Shown here piece after piece: positions 1 through 8,683 of a stretch of DNA of 64,000 nt (within the stretch, counting starts at the first letter, position 1; every line of letters starts with the position of its first letter). The position numbers and the translations under genes are program-made. The notes under the pieces are model-generated. The model was given only the letters and a program-made list of their open reading frames with translations, was not told the origin of the DNA and did no database searches. Origin of the DNA: CBDCTM01 sp965222005 (GTDB taxonomy: Bacteria; Bacteroidota; Bacteroidia; Chitinophagales; Saprospiraceae); NCBI GenBank assembly GCA_965222005.1, contig OZ244935.1, forward strand, positions 6,076,001-6,140,000, written 5' to 3'.

Positions 1-475
1 ACATTCCGAGGATGTTCAGAAGCAGATGAGGCGGCGGCATTTGCCGTATGCTCCCTTGCTCCATTTCTTGCTGCATCTGCCCCATGAATGATTGAACCGC
101 CGGGAAAAAAGAGGCTTGTTTTTTCAATTCTGCAATAAAGCTCTCCCGCTTTTGTGAAAGCTCGGACATGATAAAGATCGGAATGTCCGGATTTTCCATC
201 AATGTTGAAATATAGGTATCTACCACATGCTCGAGCCTTTCCCGGAAGCTACCTTCATGAGCCATCGCCCCTGCAAACTTTGGCACCACCCTACTCAGCG
301 TCCTGCGAATTATCTCCTGATAGAGCCTTTCCTTCGACCTGAAGTAATAGTGAAGCATCGCTTTATTGATGCCCGCATCATCCGCAATTTCCTGCATTCG
401 GGCAGCAGCGAAACCCTTCTGTACGAAGTGTTTTCGGGCTGTATCCAGTATGAGTTGTTCTGTATCTTTTTGCAT
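1..475 (-). CDS. TetR/AcrR-family transcriptional regulator, C-terminus cut by window edge
   Basis: Translating the minus strand from an ATG at 475 gives 158 residues that run off the left edge. The N-terminus reads as a TetR helix-turn-helix: an ILDTARKHFVQKGF helix, then RMQEIADDAGINKAMLHYYF and RSKERLYQEI, the usual TetR order at about residues 8-55. The visible rest is helical and would belong to the ligand-binding domain, whose effector cannot be told from sequence. Members of this family act as dimeric cytoplasmic repressors, often of an adjacent efflux or metabolic operon; any such target would lie left of the window or be the divergent acetyltransferase gene. A short inverted repeat lies just upstream of the start and could be an operator. 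The family call is firm; the regulated genes are unknown. Confidence 0.9.
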   Translation of the reverse strand, partial: MQKDTEQLILDTARKHFVQKGFAAARMQEIADDAGINKAMLHYYFRSKERLYQEIIRRTLSRVVPKFAGAMAHEGSFRERLEHVVDTYISTLMENPDIPIFIMSELSQKRESFIAELKKQASFFPAVQSFMGQMQQEMEQGSIRQMPPPHLLLNILGM

Positions 476-477
476 AA

Positions 478-493
478 TTAACCATAAAGTTAA
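478..493. promoter_or_regulatory. Candidate operator: 5-bp inverted repeat upstream of the TetR gene
   Basis: TTAAC and GTTAA flank a 6-bp spacer, centred about 10 bp upstream of the TetR start codon. TetR proteins commonly bind inverted repeats in their own promoter. The arms are short and the region is AT-rich, so this may be chance. Confidence 0.25.
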
Positions 494-663
494 ACCATTT
501 AGTTGAAAAATGCAAACCTCATTTCTCTCCTTTTTGGTTTTGGCCCCCCCCTCCTTCCTTAATATCTTTAATAATCGGGCTGTTTCCTTTTTGCTAATTG
601 CTGCGAAACACCTGTGTGTGCATTCCATTTTTTTCGGACATTTGTATAACAAAACTTCAAATC

Positions 664-1140
664 ATGGCATCAACTAAGCTACATTTCACAATCGAAGACT
701 TTCGGCCTGAGCACAAACAGCGCTGGAAGGAAATCAATGAAGATTGGGTAAAGGAAGACTTTTATATGGAAGATATCGACCACCAGCATTGCAGCCACCC
801 TGAATCTTCGATACTTGCCACAGGTGGCCAGATATTGATAGCTACGGTAGATGGCGAGGCGGTTGGTACAGCAGGTTTGTTGAGGGAAAGCGATGAGGTG
901 TATGAGCTTATCAAAATGGCTGTGGACAAGGGCTTTCGTGGCTACGGGATCGGCCGGGCCTTGTGCGAAGCAGCCATCAGGCGGGCGAGCGAATTGGGCA
1001 TAAAAGTGCTTTACCTCTACTCCAACACCCGATCAGCAGCAGCCCTTCACCTCTACCGGCAGTTTGGCTTTGTAGAAACTCCAATGGGCAAGCAGGAATT
1101 CGAACGGGCAGATATTCGTATGGAAATGCGTTTTGGATGA
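664..1140 (+). CDS. GNAT-family N-acetyltransferase
   Basis: The 158-residue product fits a single GNAT domain that transfers acetyl from acetyl-CoA to an amine. Motif A is clear at about residues 93-108: a beta strand ending YELIKMAVDKGFRGYGIGRAL, which holds the R/Q-x-x-G-x-G/A pyrophosphate-binding loop. Motif B follows as LYLYSNTRSAAALHLYRQFGF, typical of the C-terminal acetyl-CoA fold. An open frame continues upstream to 598, but I chose the ATG at 664 because the fold begins there and the extra residues (cysteine-rich, from a leader-like region) fit nothing in the family. The gene is divergent from the TetR gene and is followed at once by a strong terminator, so it is monocistronic. The acceptor substrate is unknown; it could be a small molecule or a protein. 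Confidence 0.9.
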   Translation: MASTKLHFTIEDFRPEHKQRWKEINEDWVKEDFYMEDIDHQHCSHPESSILATGGQILIATVDGEAVGTAGLLRESDEVYELIKMAVDKGFRGYGIGRALCEAAIRRASELGIKVLYLYSNTRSAAALHLYRQFGFVETPMGKQEFERADIRMEMRFG

Positions 1141-1144
1141 ATCA

Positions 1145-1177
1145 AAAAGCCTTCCCTGTTTGGCAGAGAAGGCTTTT
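1145..1177 (+). terminator. Rho-independent terminator of the acetyltransferase gene
   Basis: A 10-bp perfect stem (AAAAGCCTTC at 1145-1154, GAAGGCTTTT at 1168-1177) with a 13-nt loop starts 4 bp after the stop codon. The A-run before and T-run after the stem suit termination on both strands. Confidence 0.8.
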
Positions 1178-1478
1178 AATACCTGCTTGCTAAGTAATGA
1201 TCAAATAATAACTTCACGATTTGTCTCTGATCTTTTGCCGCCATACTTCGTTATTTTTTGCTTAAATAGCTCGCTATTCGCTCAAAAAATGCCTCGCCTG
1301 ACGACAAAATCTCAATCCCAAATCAATAACTTATTAATTGGCCATTACTAAATTTATTAAATTTTTAAAATCAGGAATAAATTCACCACCGTATATATAT
1401 ACCGCGCTTTGCCAAGTCTTGTGCATACACACAAAACTTGACGATTTGAAGTATAGATTAAAAATTTGCACACAAAAT
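1178..1478. other. Intergenic stretch with two hairpins
   Basis: This 301-bp AT-rich gap separates the convergent acetyltransferase and peroxidase genes. It holds an imperfect hairpin at 1254-1289 (outer arms TTTTTTG/CAAAAAA, inner arms AATAG/CTATT). A second hairpin lies at 1413-1440 (arms of 11 bases with one mismatch, loop of 6), 39 bp beyond the peroxidase stop, which could help end the minus-strand transcript although no T-run follows it. I see no credible coding frame. Confidence 0.5.
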
Positions 1479-4385
1479 TTACTCAACACGCACCATCTTG
1501 CGAGTCAATTTTCCAGAGTCCGTACTGAGTTGGTAATATAAAACTCCGCTTTTTCCAAAAGCGGCAGCATCCAGGCTGTGGATATGATATCCACTATTCA
1601 TGGGTCCTTCAAAGCGATAAACTTCCTTACCCGCCACATCAAAAACCTGCAAGCTTACCGGGCCGGGCTGTGGCAGAAAAAAAGCAATTTCGGTAGCTCC
1701 CCGGAAGGGGTTAGGCTGATTTTGGTACAATTGCAAATCGGTAGCTGCGGCCGGTTTTGGTCCGGCAAACTGCAAGCTTACTTCTCTGATGGCCAACTGT
1801 TTATCATAGGCTTCGGCCTCTGTAACCGACGAGTTGAGCTCCAGCATTTCGCTAAGTTTTCCCGCTTTTTTTGCCTCAAAAGAAAAATAAAACAGTGCTT
1901 CCTCTTCCATAGCAGTTGCTTGACCGTTCCAACTGCCTGTGATCTTGCCTGCTTCTGCAAAGTGGCCAAAATTGGTCTTGCTCATGGCTGGCAAGGCTGC
2001 ACCGCCGGCATCAACAAATTCCAGACGGCTGGCATCATAATCCAATGTAAACTGAAAGCCGACGATAGTCCCGATCTGCCTGGAGAAGAAAGGAATCTGC
2101 AACTGTTGCCCGGGCTGAACATACTGATCTGCTACTTCAAGAACCATCGCTTCAGCCGTACGGCCCGAAGCTTCCAGCAAATTGTTACCGGTAGCAGAGC
2201 CATTCACATCGCCGATCTTGACGCCTACAAAACTTACCGCCGCCGCTGCTTCCAGGCTGGGTACAAGTACTGATTCGGGATAATCGCCGTTCAGGGCATC
2301 AGCAGGATCGGTGAACGTATAGGCAGCATCCACAAATTTCCAGCTGCTGTTGTTGGAAAAGCCATCGATGATACCGAGGATCAGCTTGCGGATTTCTACC
2401 AGATCAAAGCTGGTAATGCTTCCACTCTGGTTGACATCGGCAGCTATAAATTGGTAAGGGCTGCTGAAAGGGGTGAAATTGAGGATATGCTTTTGGGCCA
2501 CCACGATATCAAAGGTAGTGACCCCGCTATTCGGATTGATATCCTTTGAGGGAGTAATTTCATAATCGGTGCAGGTTTCCAGATCAGCAAAGGCAAATTC
2601 CCCATTCTCGTCGCTGGTAGTCATTTCCACATTGGTTGTATCCCAGCTAATTTGCAGATTGACATCTGCCACATGATTTCCGGTGCGGGTGTTGATCTGG
2701 CCGCCAATAGTAGCCTCCTCACCAGCAGTTGAACAAACCATATCGTGCGGCATAGCTATAAATACATTGGGCTGCATGACCGTTACACCTGTATTGCGCA
2801 TGATAATGTCCTGCAAAGTAGTACTGCGAATTTCTTCAATTTCTTCAACCGCCAACGCGAGATCATTTTCATAATAATAGCGATCGCCATCTCGCAGATT
2901 GCCAAATTGCTGGTGCATAATGGTCATGATTGTTTCGCCAAACAAAGCATTGCTCATATGCTGTTCAGCTACCATGCCCACCCAGGGATCGATGGTATTT
3001 ACATCACCGTAAAGATCCTGCAAGACGTTATACACCTCGGGGTCGCTACAAATACTACTGCAGGTTTGAAGTGGCAAGAGGCCAAAATCCTGGCGGACAG
3101 TATTGAAATCCGGCAAACCCCGCTCACGCCCTCTGTTGATATTGATCGCGGCCAGGTCGAGGCCTCCCAAACCAGAGCCAGGGGGCCCAAAAAGGAAGTT
3201 GCGGACATCATCCACCACTTTGCTATCCATATCTTGCTCTATCTGTACAGCCATACCTTTGAAGAACACGTCAATATCGCCACTTTCTACTATCGTCATG
3301 GGGTTGAAAAATGCATCTTTCAAACTCAAGTTTCCCTGCGGAATAATCTCTCCATCATTATCCATCCGCACGATGGTACTATTGAGGAGCGTATGACCGA
3401 GCCGGTAGGCAGCCGCAGAAAACACATTGCTGATACCGGGATCAATTTGGTCATTGTAGCCCGTATAAGAAGGCAGATGCACACCCATAGCAGGTAGCCA
3501 GGCTTCATAGGTAATTGCCTGCATCAAGGCTCCTACAATTTTACGCACTTTTTGATAGAGCTGCTCATCGTCCCAGCCAGGGTTTTCGGCGGCCAATTCA
3601 TCGCAAAGACGATTGTGCTCCCGCACAAAAAGGGTATGCATGGAAGTCAATAAAGGATTTTCATTAGCCCGAGAGTCGCCAGCTATAAAAAGCTTGTCCA
3701 CAAAAGGATTTTCATTATCCATAAAGGGTGCCGCAGGGTCGATGGGATCATCCAACTCACCCGTGACGGTGTTGAAGGGCAGCAAATTGCCGGTTGACGT
3801 TTTCAGCTTTCCGCCGACAAAGCTGCGCAACCAATTGGCCCGTTCGATATCCGAGCCATACACTGCCGAGCCATCGATGAAAGCAGTGATATTGTTGAAA
3901 TGCTCGCGTGGATTGTCCACACTGGTGCCGGTACCATCCGCCTCCTGACTACGATTCATTGGTATAAACACCGTAAAATGCCCTCCGGGATTCATATAAG
4001 GATCGGCAAAACTCACCGGAATGGCAGCCGATTCAGTAGGGCTGTTGGGCACAGCGGTAATATCGTGATCGATAAACTGGCCAAACACCCAGGTGTAATC
4101 GCTCAGATTGAGTGGATCGGAGAGCAGGCTGTCCTGCGCAAAAAGCTCGTTGCTGATAAGCCTCGCATTGGGACGGGTAATACCCCCGGGATTTGAAATA
4201 CCATCGCGATAACCAATCGTGGTAAGTCTCCGCAATTGAGTACCTGCCGCGCCCCATTCGGGATGTGCTATATTGTTGCCGGTTCCATCGATGCTGCGAT
4301 AATCTTGTGCGCTGAGTGTAAAAGCCAGGCAGCTGATACACGCAATTAAGAGTGTTTTTTTAAGCATTGGTAAATGTCTTTTCAT
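1479..4385 (-). CDS. Secreted animal-type heme peroxidase with dockerin, cohesin-like and T9SS type A sorting domains
   Basis: A signal peptide (to about residue 26) precedes an animal heme peroxidase domain at about 30-545. It has the distal motif FGQFIDHDI (Q103, D106, H107), GDSRANE with R239 and E242, SMHTLFVREHNRL, the proximal RLGHT (H331) and RGRERGLPDFN. These match catalytic and heme-linking positions of the myeloperoxidase superfamily, so peroxide-dependent oxidation outside the cell is likely. A carboxypeptidase-regulatory-like fold (about 556-610), two dockerin-type Ca loops (about 615-635 and 650-670), a cohesin-like beta domain (about 740-870) and a type A T9SS tail (about 880-968, with NQPNPF) follow. 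ATG at 4385 gives a long hydrophilic lead; ATG at 4367 (residue 7) is an equally good start. Nothing suggests an operon. The substrate is unknown. Confidence 0.92.
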   Translation of the reverse strand: MKRHLPMLKKTLLIACISCLAFTLSAQDYRSIDGTGNNIAHPEWGAAGTQLRRLTTIGYRDGISNPGGITRPNARLISNELFAQDSLLSDPLNLSDYTWVFGQFIDHDITAVPNSPTESAAIPVSFADPYMNPGGHFTVFIPMNRSQEADGTGTSVDNPREHFNNITAFIDGSAVYGSDIERANWLRSFVGGKLKTSTGNLLPFNTVTGELDDPIDPAAPFMDNENPFVDKLFIAGDSRANENPLLTSMHTLFVREHNRLCDELAAENPGWDDEQLYQKVRKIVGALMQAITYEAWLPAMGVHLPSYTGYNDQIDPGISNVFSAAAYRLGHTLLNSTIVRMDNDGEIIPQGNLSLKDAFFNPMTIVESGDIDVFFKGMAVQIEQDMDSKVVDDVRNFLFGPPGSGLGGLDLAAININRGRERGLPDFNTVRQDFGLLPLQTCSSICSDPEVYNVLQDLYGDVNTIDPWVGMVAEQHMSNALFGETIMTIMHQQFGNLRDGDRYYYENDLALAVEEIEEIRSTTLQDIIMRNTGVTVMQPNVFIAMPHDMVCSTAGEEATIGGQINTRTGNHVADVNLQISWDTTNVEMTTSDENGEFAFADLETCTDYEITPSKDINPNSGVTTFDIVVAQKHILNFTPFSSPYQFIAADVNQSGSITSFDLVEIRKLILGIIDGFSNNSSWKFVDAAYTFTDPADALNGDYPESVLVPSLEAAAAVSFVGVKIGDVNGSATGNNLLEASGRTAEAMVLEVADQYVQPGQQLQIPFFSRQIGTIVGFQFTLDYDASRLEFVDAGGAALPAMSKTNFGHFAEAGKITGSWNGQATAMEEEALFYFSFEAKKAGKLSEMLELNSSVTEAEAYDKQLAIREVSLQFAGPKPAAATDLQLYQNQPNPFRGATEIAFFLPQPGPVSLQVFDVAGKEVYRFEGPMNSGYHIHSLDAAAFGKSGVLYYQLSTDSGKLTRKMVRVE

Positions 4386-5054
4386 TCATGGGCAAAACTA
4401 ATGTTCTCTATCCGGTGGAGATAGTTCAAAAAATTGGCTCTACTAAAGGTTTTTGAGATGGGAAACAAGGCAGGAACGCCTCCCTATTTGCTTTGTATCT
4501 GAAAAGGGATGCAGAAAAGCAAATTTAGTCAAAATCAGTGAAAGAATGCCTTGATACTGCTAAATAAATTTGGAGGGATAACTCCTTCAAATTTCGGTAT
4601 TTTTAGTGGAAATAGCAATATGCCAATGATTTTGCCAAAGCGGTGGAGCATATCTTTTTGAATTAGAACAGCGGCCTGCTTAACCATCTCACCATTAATA
4701 TTGTGTTAAACAACAGATACTATTAATTATGTTTTTAACATATGTTGATTTATTGTTTTTGTTCAATCTTCCTCATTTTTGCTATTTAGTGAATACATAA
4801 AAAGCTGATAGCCAATACTTTACACTTACGCAAAAACCAACCTTTCTCTTGCTTTCCTGTTTTTTTCGTTTTTTTCGAAATCGGATTCTCTTAAAATTTA
4901 GTCCCGCCACATATACTTGCCTCTACAGACCGGCTTCACTTTTCCATCTCAAAAGAGTCTATCTATTATACAAAATCCGTGGCTTAGCTACGGAGATTCA
5001 AAACCACTAAAATGCCAGAACATTTTTCGAATCACTTTTACAAAACCCTGAGTT
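4386..5054. other. Divergent intergenic region, promoters expected
   Basis: This 669-bp AT-rich gap lies between the divergent peroxidase and nine-module protein genes, so it should hold both promoters. On the minus strand TAGTTTTG (4393-4400) matches the Bacteroidota -7 consensus TAnnTTTG, but it sits almost on the ATG at 4385 and lacks a -33 element at the right distance. If used, it would favour the start at 4367. No small gene or structured RNA was recognised. Confidence 0.4.
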
Positions 5055-8000
5055 ATGAAACGACAAATGAATAAAATCAAGCTCCTGTTTGTGGCCATAC
5101 TGGCCGCCGCAACAGCCTTCGGTCAGGTTTCAACTTACTCTCAACAAGCGGGCTACTGGACACTCGGCCTCAATGGCGGCCTGGCCTACCAGCAAAGCGA
5201 CATTCCAAGCCTTCTCAATGGTTATGGCGCAGGTCTCACACTGGGCAAAAACATTTTCTATAAGCCTGGCGCTCCTTTCAGCTTCGATCTGAGGGGTCGT
5301 GCTCTGTACACTCGCACCTACGGTCTGGACACCAAGCCTTCCTTTGGAATTACCAATAATGATGCACTCAACGGCACTAAAGGGCCCAACTATTTGGTAG
5401 AAACCGGCGGTTCAGGCTTTGTGTTTCAAAACAATAAGACCGACCTCTTTGAGCTGGGGGCTGAAGGCGTACTTACCTTCAATCAGCTCGCCGAACGCAC
5501 CAATGTGCTGCTATCGCTTTACGGCGGAGTAGGGGTTGATTGGTATAAAACCACCACCGACCAGCTGGGCGCCAATGGCACTTATGCGGCCGATTATCAA
5601 GGCATCGATACCCGCCGCTCCAGCAGTTCTATCCGCAATGAGCTTCGCAATACAATCCTCGACGGACAGTACGAAACCAATGCACATGGCTTTGGCAATA
5701 CAGGCAAGCTGGGTATTATGCCTTCGTTGGGCGTGGAGCTGGGCTATCAGCTGACGCCGCGCTTTTCAATGGGCATTGGCCATCGGGTCACCTTTGCCGG
5801 CAATGATTTGCTGGACGGCCAGCAGTGGAATGACGCCAACCATTTGACAGGCGACAAGGATCTGCATCACTACACTTCGCTACACATGCGCTGGAAGATT
5901 CAGCCTGAGCAGGCCAGACCCAAAGCTCCTCAGATCACTATCACCAGCCCACGCTCCAACCCGCATTCAAGCGTACGGCCCAATGCTGAGGTACGCGCCG
6001 ACATCAAGTACGTAAACAATGCGATGGATGTAGATGCCCGCCTCAACGGTCAGTCTATTTACTTTGATTATCACAAGGGGCGTTTTGACTGTCAGTTTCC
6101 GCTCGAATTTGGCAGAAATGAATTGGTCATTACCGCTACAAATAGCGTAGGGCGTGATCGGAAGAAGGTCATCATTTTGTATCAAGAGGCTATCATTGAT
6201 CAGCCAAATCCACCACAGCATACCTACGCACCACAGGTAAATATCACCCGGCCATCCCAAAGCAGCACCAACGTTCAGGATGATCGTTATACGATAAAGG
6301 CTACAATTCGCCACATCGTTGATCGCCACGATATTCGCTTTACGATCAATGGTCGTGAGCAGCACAACTTTGAGTACCGGCCCGGACGGGATGCTTTTAC
6401 AGCCGATATTCGTCTCGATTATGGCAGAAACGATATCCGGATCGAAGTATTCAATCCGGCTGGCAATGACAGTGATGCCGCCACGCTTTTCTATGAAAAA
6501 AGATACCAGCAAAATCCGCCGCGCATTCGCATCACCAAGCCCAACCGCAATCCGTACAATACCGAATGGCGACAGATAAAAGTGGAAGCACAAATCGATT
6601 ATATCGAACGCAGCTCCGACATCGAATACATCGTCAACGGCAAGCGCTCCCGAAACTTTGACTTCGCCCGCAATAGCTTTGGAGCCAACACCCCGCTTAA
6701 AGAAGGGCGCAATTCATTGATTATCAAAGCTTTCAATGAGCATGGCGAAGACAGGGAAGAATTAATCGTTTTTTACCAATTCAACGAAACCTGCAACGGT
6801 CCGCTGCCGGAGGTGGATATTACCCGGCCACAACAATACCACAGCACCACTGAACAGCCTACAGCAAGCGTGCGGGCACAGGTAAAAAATGTAGAGCGCA
6901 AATCAGACATCAAACTCTTCCACAATGGCCGCAGTTCCAACAGCTTTCGCTTCCAGAAAAATTCCGGCAGAGTGGAAACCCGAATCGATCTGCAAGAAGG
7001 GGAAAACAGCATAAAAATTGAAGTCCGCAATGCCAATGGTACCGACGATGATGAAGTAATGATCGTGTATCAAAAAAAGGTCATTTACACGCCCAAACCA
7101 CCGACCGTCACCATCCACAAGCCACGCAACAACAGCACCACCGAGCAGCCCAATACCAGGCTCGAAGCAAAGGTCACCAACATCAGCGATAAGCGCGATA
7201 TCGACCTCAAGCTCAACGGCCGAAGCATCAACAACTTCTCTTTCGACAAGCGAAGAGGAACACTCACCGCAAGCCTCCAGCTCAGAGAGGGTACCAACAC
7301 CATCAGCCTCCGCGCTGTCAATAAAGATGGCGAAGATCAGGAATCCGTGAAGGTACGGTATCAAAAAAAGGTCATTTACACGCCCAAACCACCGACCGTC
7401 ACCATCCACAAGCCACGCAACAACAGCACCACCGAGCAGCCCAATACCAGGCTCGAAGCAAAGGTCACCAACATCAGCGATAAGCGCGATATCGACCTCA
7501 AGCTCAACGGCCGAAGCATCAACAACTTCTCTTTCGACAAGCGAAGAGGAACACTCACCGCAAGCCTCCAGCTCAGAGAGGGTACCAACACCATCAGCCT
7601 CCGCGCTGTCAATAAAGATGGCAAAGATCAGGAATCCGTGAAGGTACGGTATCAAAAAAAGGTCATTTACACGCCCAAACCACCGACCGTCTCCATCCAC
7701 AAGCCACGCAACAACAGCACCGTCACTACCAGCTCTACAGCTGTGAAGGCCAGCATGAAGCATATCACTTCAAAAGATCAGATCACTTTCAAACTGAACG
7801 GAAAGGCGGTGCGGAGCTACACCTTCGGCAAAAACAGTCTTTCAGCTAAAGTAACCCTCAAGGAGGGCCGCAACCAGATAGAGATCAGCGTGCGCAACGA
7901 AGATGGCTCTGACAAGGATGCCGTAAGCGTAACCTACAAAAAGCCAATGACGCTACCCAAACCAACTGCCAAATTTGTAGCGCCGCGCAAGGCCGGGGAG

Positions 8001-8528
8001 CAGGTTAGTGAATACTCGTATGTAGTGAAGGTGAACATTCAGCATGTTAAAAAGCGGGAAGACATCCAATTTTGGGTGAATGGAAAACGTACGTCAAAAT
8101 TCACCTTCGAATCCAAAAAGCAGTTGCTCAGTGCCAAAGTCCGGCTCGGCAAGGGTCGTAACGACTTCAAAGTAGAGGCGAAAAATGAGGCCGGCAAGGC
8201 CACCGCCACCACATATTTAGTCTATAAAACAAAGACGATTCAGGTAGCTGCTCCTAAAATTTCAGAGCTGGCACACACGCGGCCTACGGCCAACCCGCTC
8301 AGTCCCAGCCAGGCCAAAACACGGATCACCGCCAAGCTGGCCAATATCAGCAGCGAGCGGCAGATTGACTTTCGCGTGAACGGCAAGCGCATTACCAACT
8401 TTGACTTCGACACAAGAAACAAAGCCTTCAGTGCCCTCATCACGCTCAACAAAGGCAAAAATACAGTAACGCTCAAAGTGACTAACCAGGGAGGCAGCGA
8501 TGATGCTTCACTAGTCATTGAGTTTTAG
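5055..8528 (+). CDS. Exported protein with barrel-like N-terminus and nine Ig-like repeat modules
   Basis: A signal peptide (to about residue 23) precedes a stretch at about 30-282 with alternating beta strands, glycines and aromatics that resembles a small outer-membrane barrel. From about 291 to the end (1157) come nine modules of 85-97 residues. Each has a run like P-x-I-x-I-x-x-P, then x-D-I-x-F-x-x-N-G, a short F-x-F strand, a G-x-N-x-I/L strand and N-x-x-G-x-D before the closing strand, as in Ig-like beta sandwiches. Modules 5 and 6 are identical except for one E/K change. No T9SS tail is present, so the protein is probably held by its N-terminal part with the modules in the periplasm or outside. 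I recognise no named family. The gene ends at a strong terminator and appears monocistronic. Confidence 0.85.
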   Translation: MKRQMNKIKLLFVAILAAATAFGQVSTYSQQAGYWTLGLNGGLAYQQSDIPSLLNGYGAGLTLGKNIFYKPGAPFSFDLRGRALYTRTYGLDTKPSFGITNNDALNGTKGPNYLVETGGSGFVFQNNKTDLFELGAEGVLTFNQLAERTNVLLSLYGGVGVDWYKTTTDQLGANGTYAADYQGIDTRRSSSSIRNELRNTILDGQYETNAHGFGNTGKLGIMPSLGVELGYQLTPRFSMGIGHRVTFAGNDLLDGQQWNDANHLTGDKDLHHYTSLHMRWKIQPEQARPKAPQITITSPRSNPHSSVRPNAEVRADIKYVNNAMDVDARLNGQSIYFDYHKGRFDCQFPLEFGRNELVITATNSVGRDRKKVIILYQEAIIDQPNPPQHTYAPQVNITRPSQSSTNVQDDRYTIKATIRHIVDRHDIRFTINGREQHNFEYRPGRDAFTADIRLDYGRNDIRIEVFNPAGNDSDAATLFYEKRYQQNPPRIRITKPNRNPYNTEWRQIKVEAQIDYIERSSDIEYIVNGKRSRNFDFARNSFGANTPLKEGRNSLIIKAFNEHGEDREELIVFYQFNETCNGPLPEVDITRPQQYHSTTEQPTASVRAQVKNVERKSDIKLFHNGRSSNSFRFQKNSGRVETRIDLQEGENSIKIEVRNANGTDDDEVMIVYQKKVIYTPKPPTVTIHKPRNNSTTEQPNTRLEAKVTNISDKRDIDLKLNGRSINNFSFDKRRGTLTASLQLREGTNTISLRAVNKDGEDQESVKVRYQKKVIYTPKPPTVTIHKPRNNSTTEQPNTRLEAKVTNISDKRDIDLKLNGRSINNFSFDKRRGTLTASLQLREGTNTISLRAVNKDGKDQESVKVRYQKKVIYTPKPPTVSIHKPRNNSTVTTSSTAVKASMKHITSKDQITFKLNGKAVRSYTFGKNSLSAKVTLKEGRNQIEISVRNEDGSDKDAVSVTYKKPMTLPKPTAKFVAPRKAGEQVSEYSYVVKVNIQHVKKREDIQFWVNGKRTSKFTFESKKQLLSAKVRLGKGRNDFKVEAKNEAGKATATTYLVYKTKTIQVAAPKISELAHTRPTANPLSPSQAKTRITAKLANISSERQIDFRVNGKRITNFDFDTRNKAFSALITLNKGKNTVTLKVTNQGGSDDASLVIEF
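7080..7661 (+). repeat. Recent 291-bp tandem duplication (two copies)
   Basis: Bases 7080-7370 and 7371-7661 are the same except for one substitution (GCGAAG versus GCAAAG, Glu to Lys). The unit is 97 codons, one module, so the frame is kept. The first 60 or so bases of the next module are also nearly identical, which marks the probable crossover edge. Confidence 0.95.
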
Positions 8529-8564
8529 AAAGAACTTCTTTTATCAAGGTTTATGGCTTTTGAG

Positions 8565-8587
8565 GAAGGCGGCGTACAGCCGCCTTC
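8565..8587 (+). terminator. Terminator after the nine-module protein gene
   Basis: GAAGGCGGC and GCCGCCTTC form a perfect 9-bp GC-rich stem with a 5-nt loop, 36 bp after the stop codon, followed by TGCTTTTG. Confidence 0.7.
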
Positions 8588-8683
8588 TGCTTTTGTGGTT
8601 CTTAGCAAGCACTCGCTTACAATTCATCCTTCCAATCCCCCTCCCCTGCATACTTCTTCCCTTTTTCTGCGTTACAACTAGTG

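Noticed and set aside
227..481. Plus-strand 84-residue open frame
   Set aside because: It lies opposite the TetR gene, whose helix-turn-helix on the minus strand is clear.
598..663. N-terminal extension of the acetyltransferase
   Set aside because: The extra 22 residues do not fit the GNAT fold, and the ATG at 664 begins a normal domain.
1479..4385. Cellulosome component
   Set aside because: Dockerin-type and cohesin-like modules are present, but there is no scaffoldin, cellulose-binding domain or glycoside hydrolase in the window; these modules are widespread in secreted Bacteroidota proteins.
6903..7763. Antisense 286-residue open frame in the nine-module gene
   Set aside because: It mirrors the duplicated modules on the other strand, has no start context or homology that I recognise, and is a by-product of the codon composition of the real gene.
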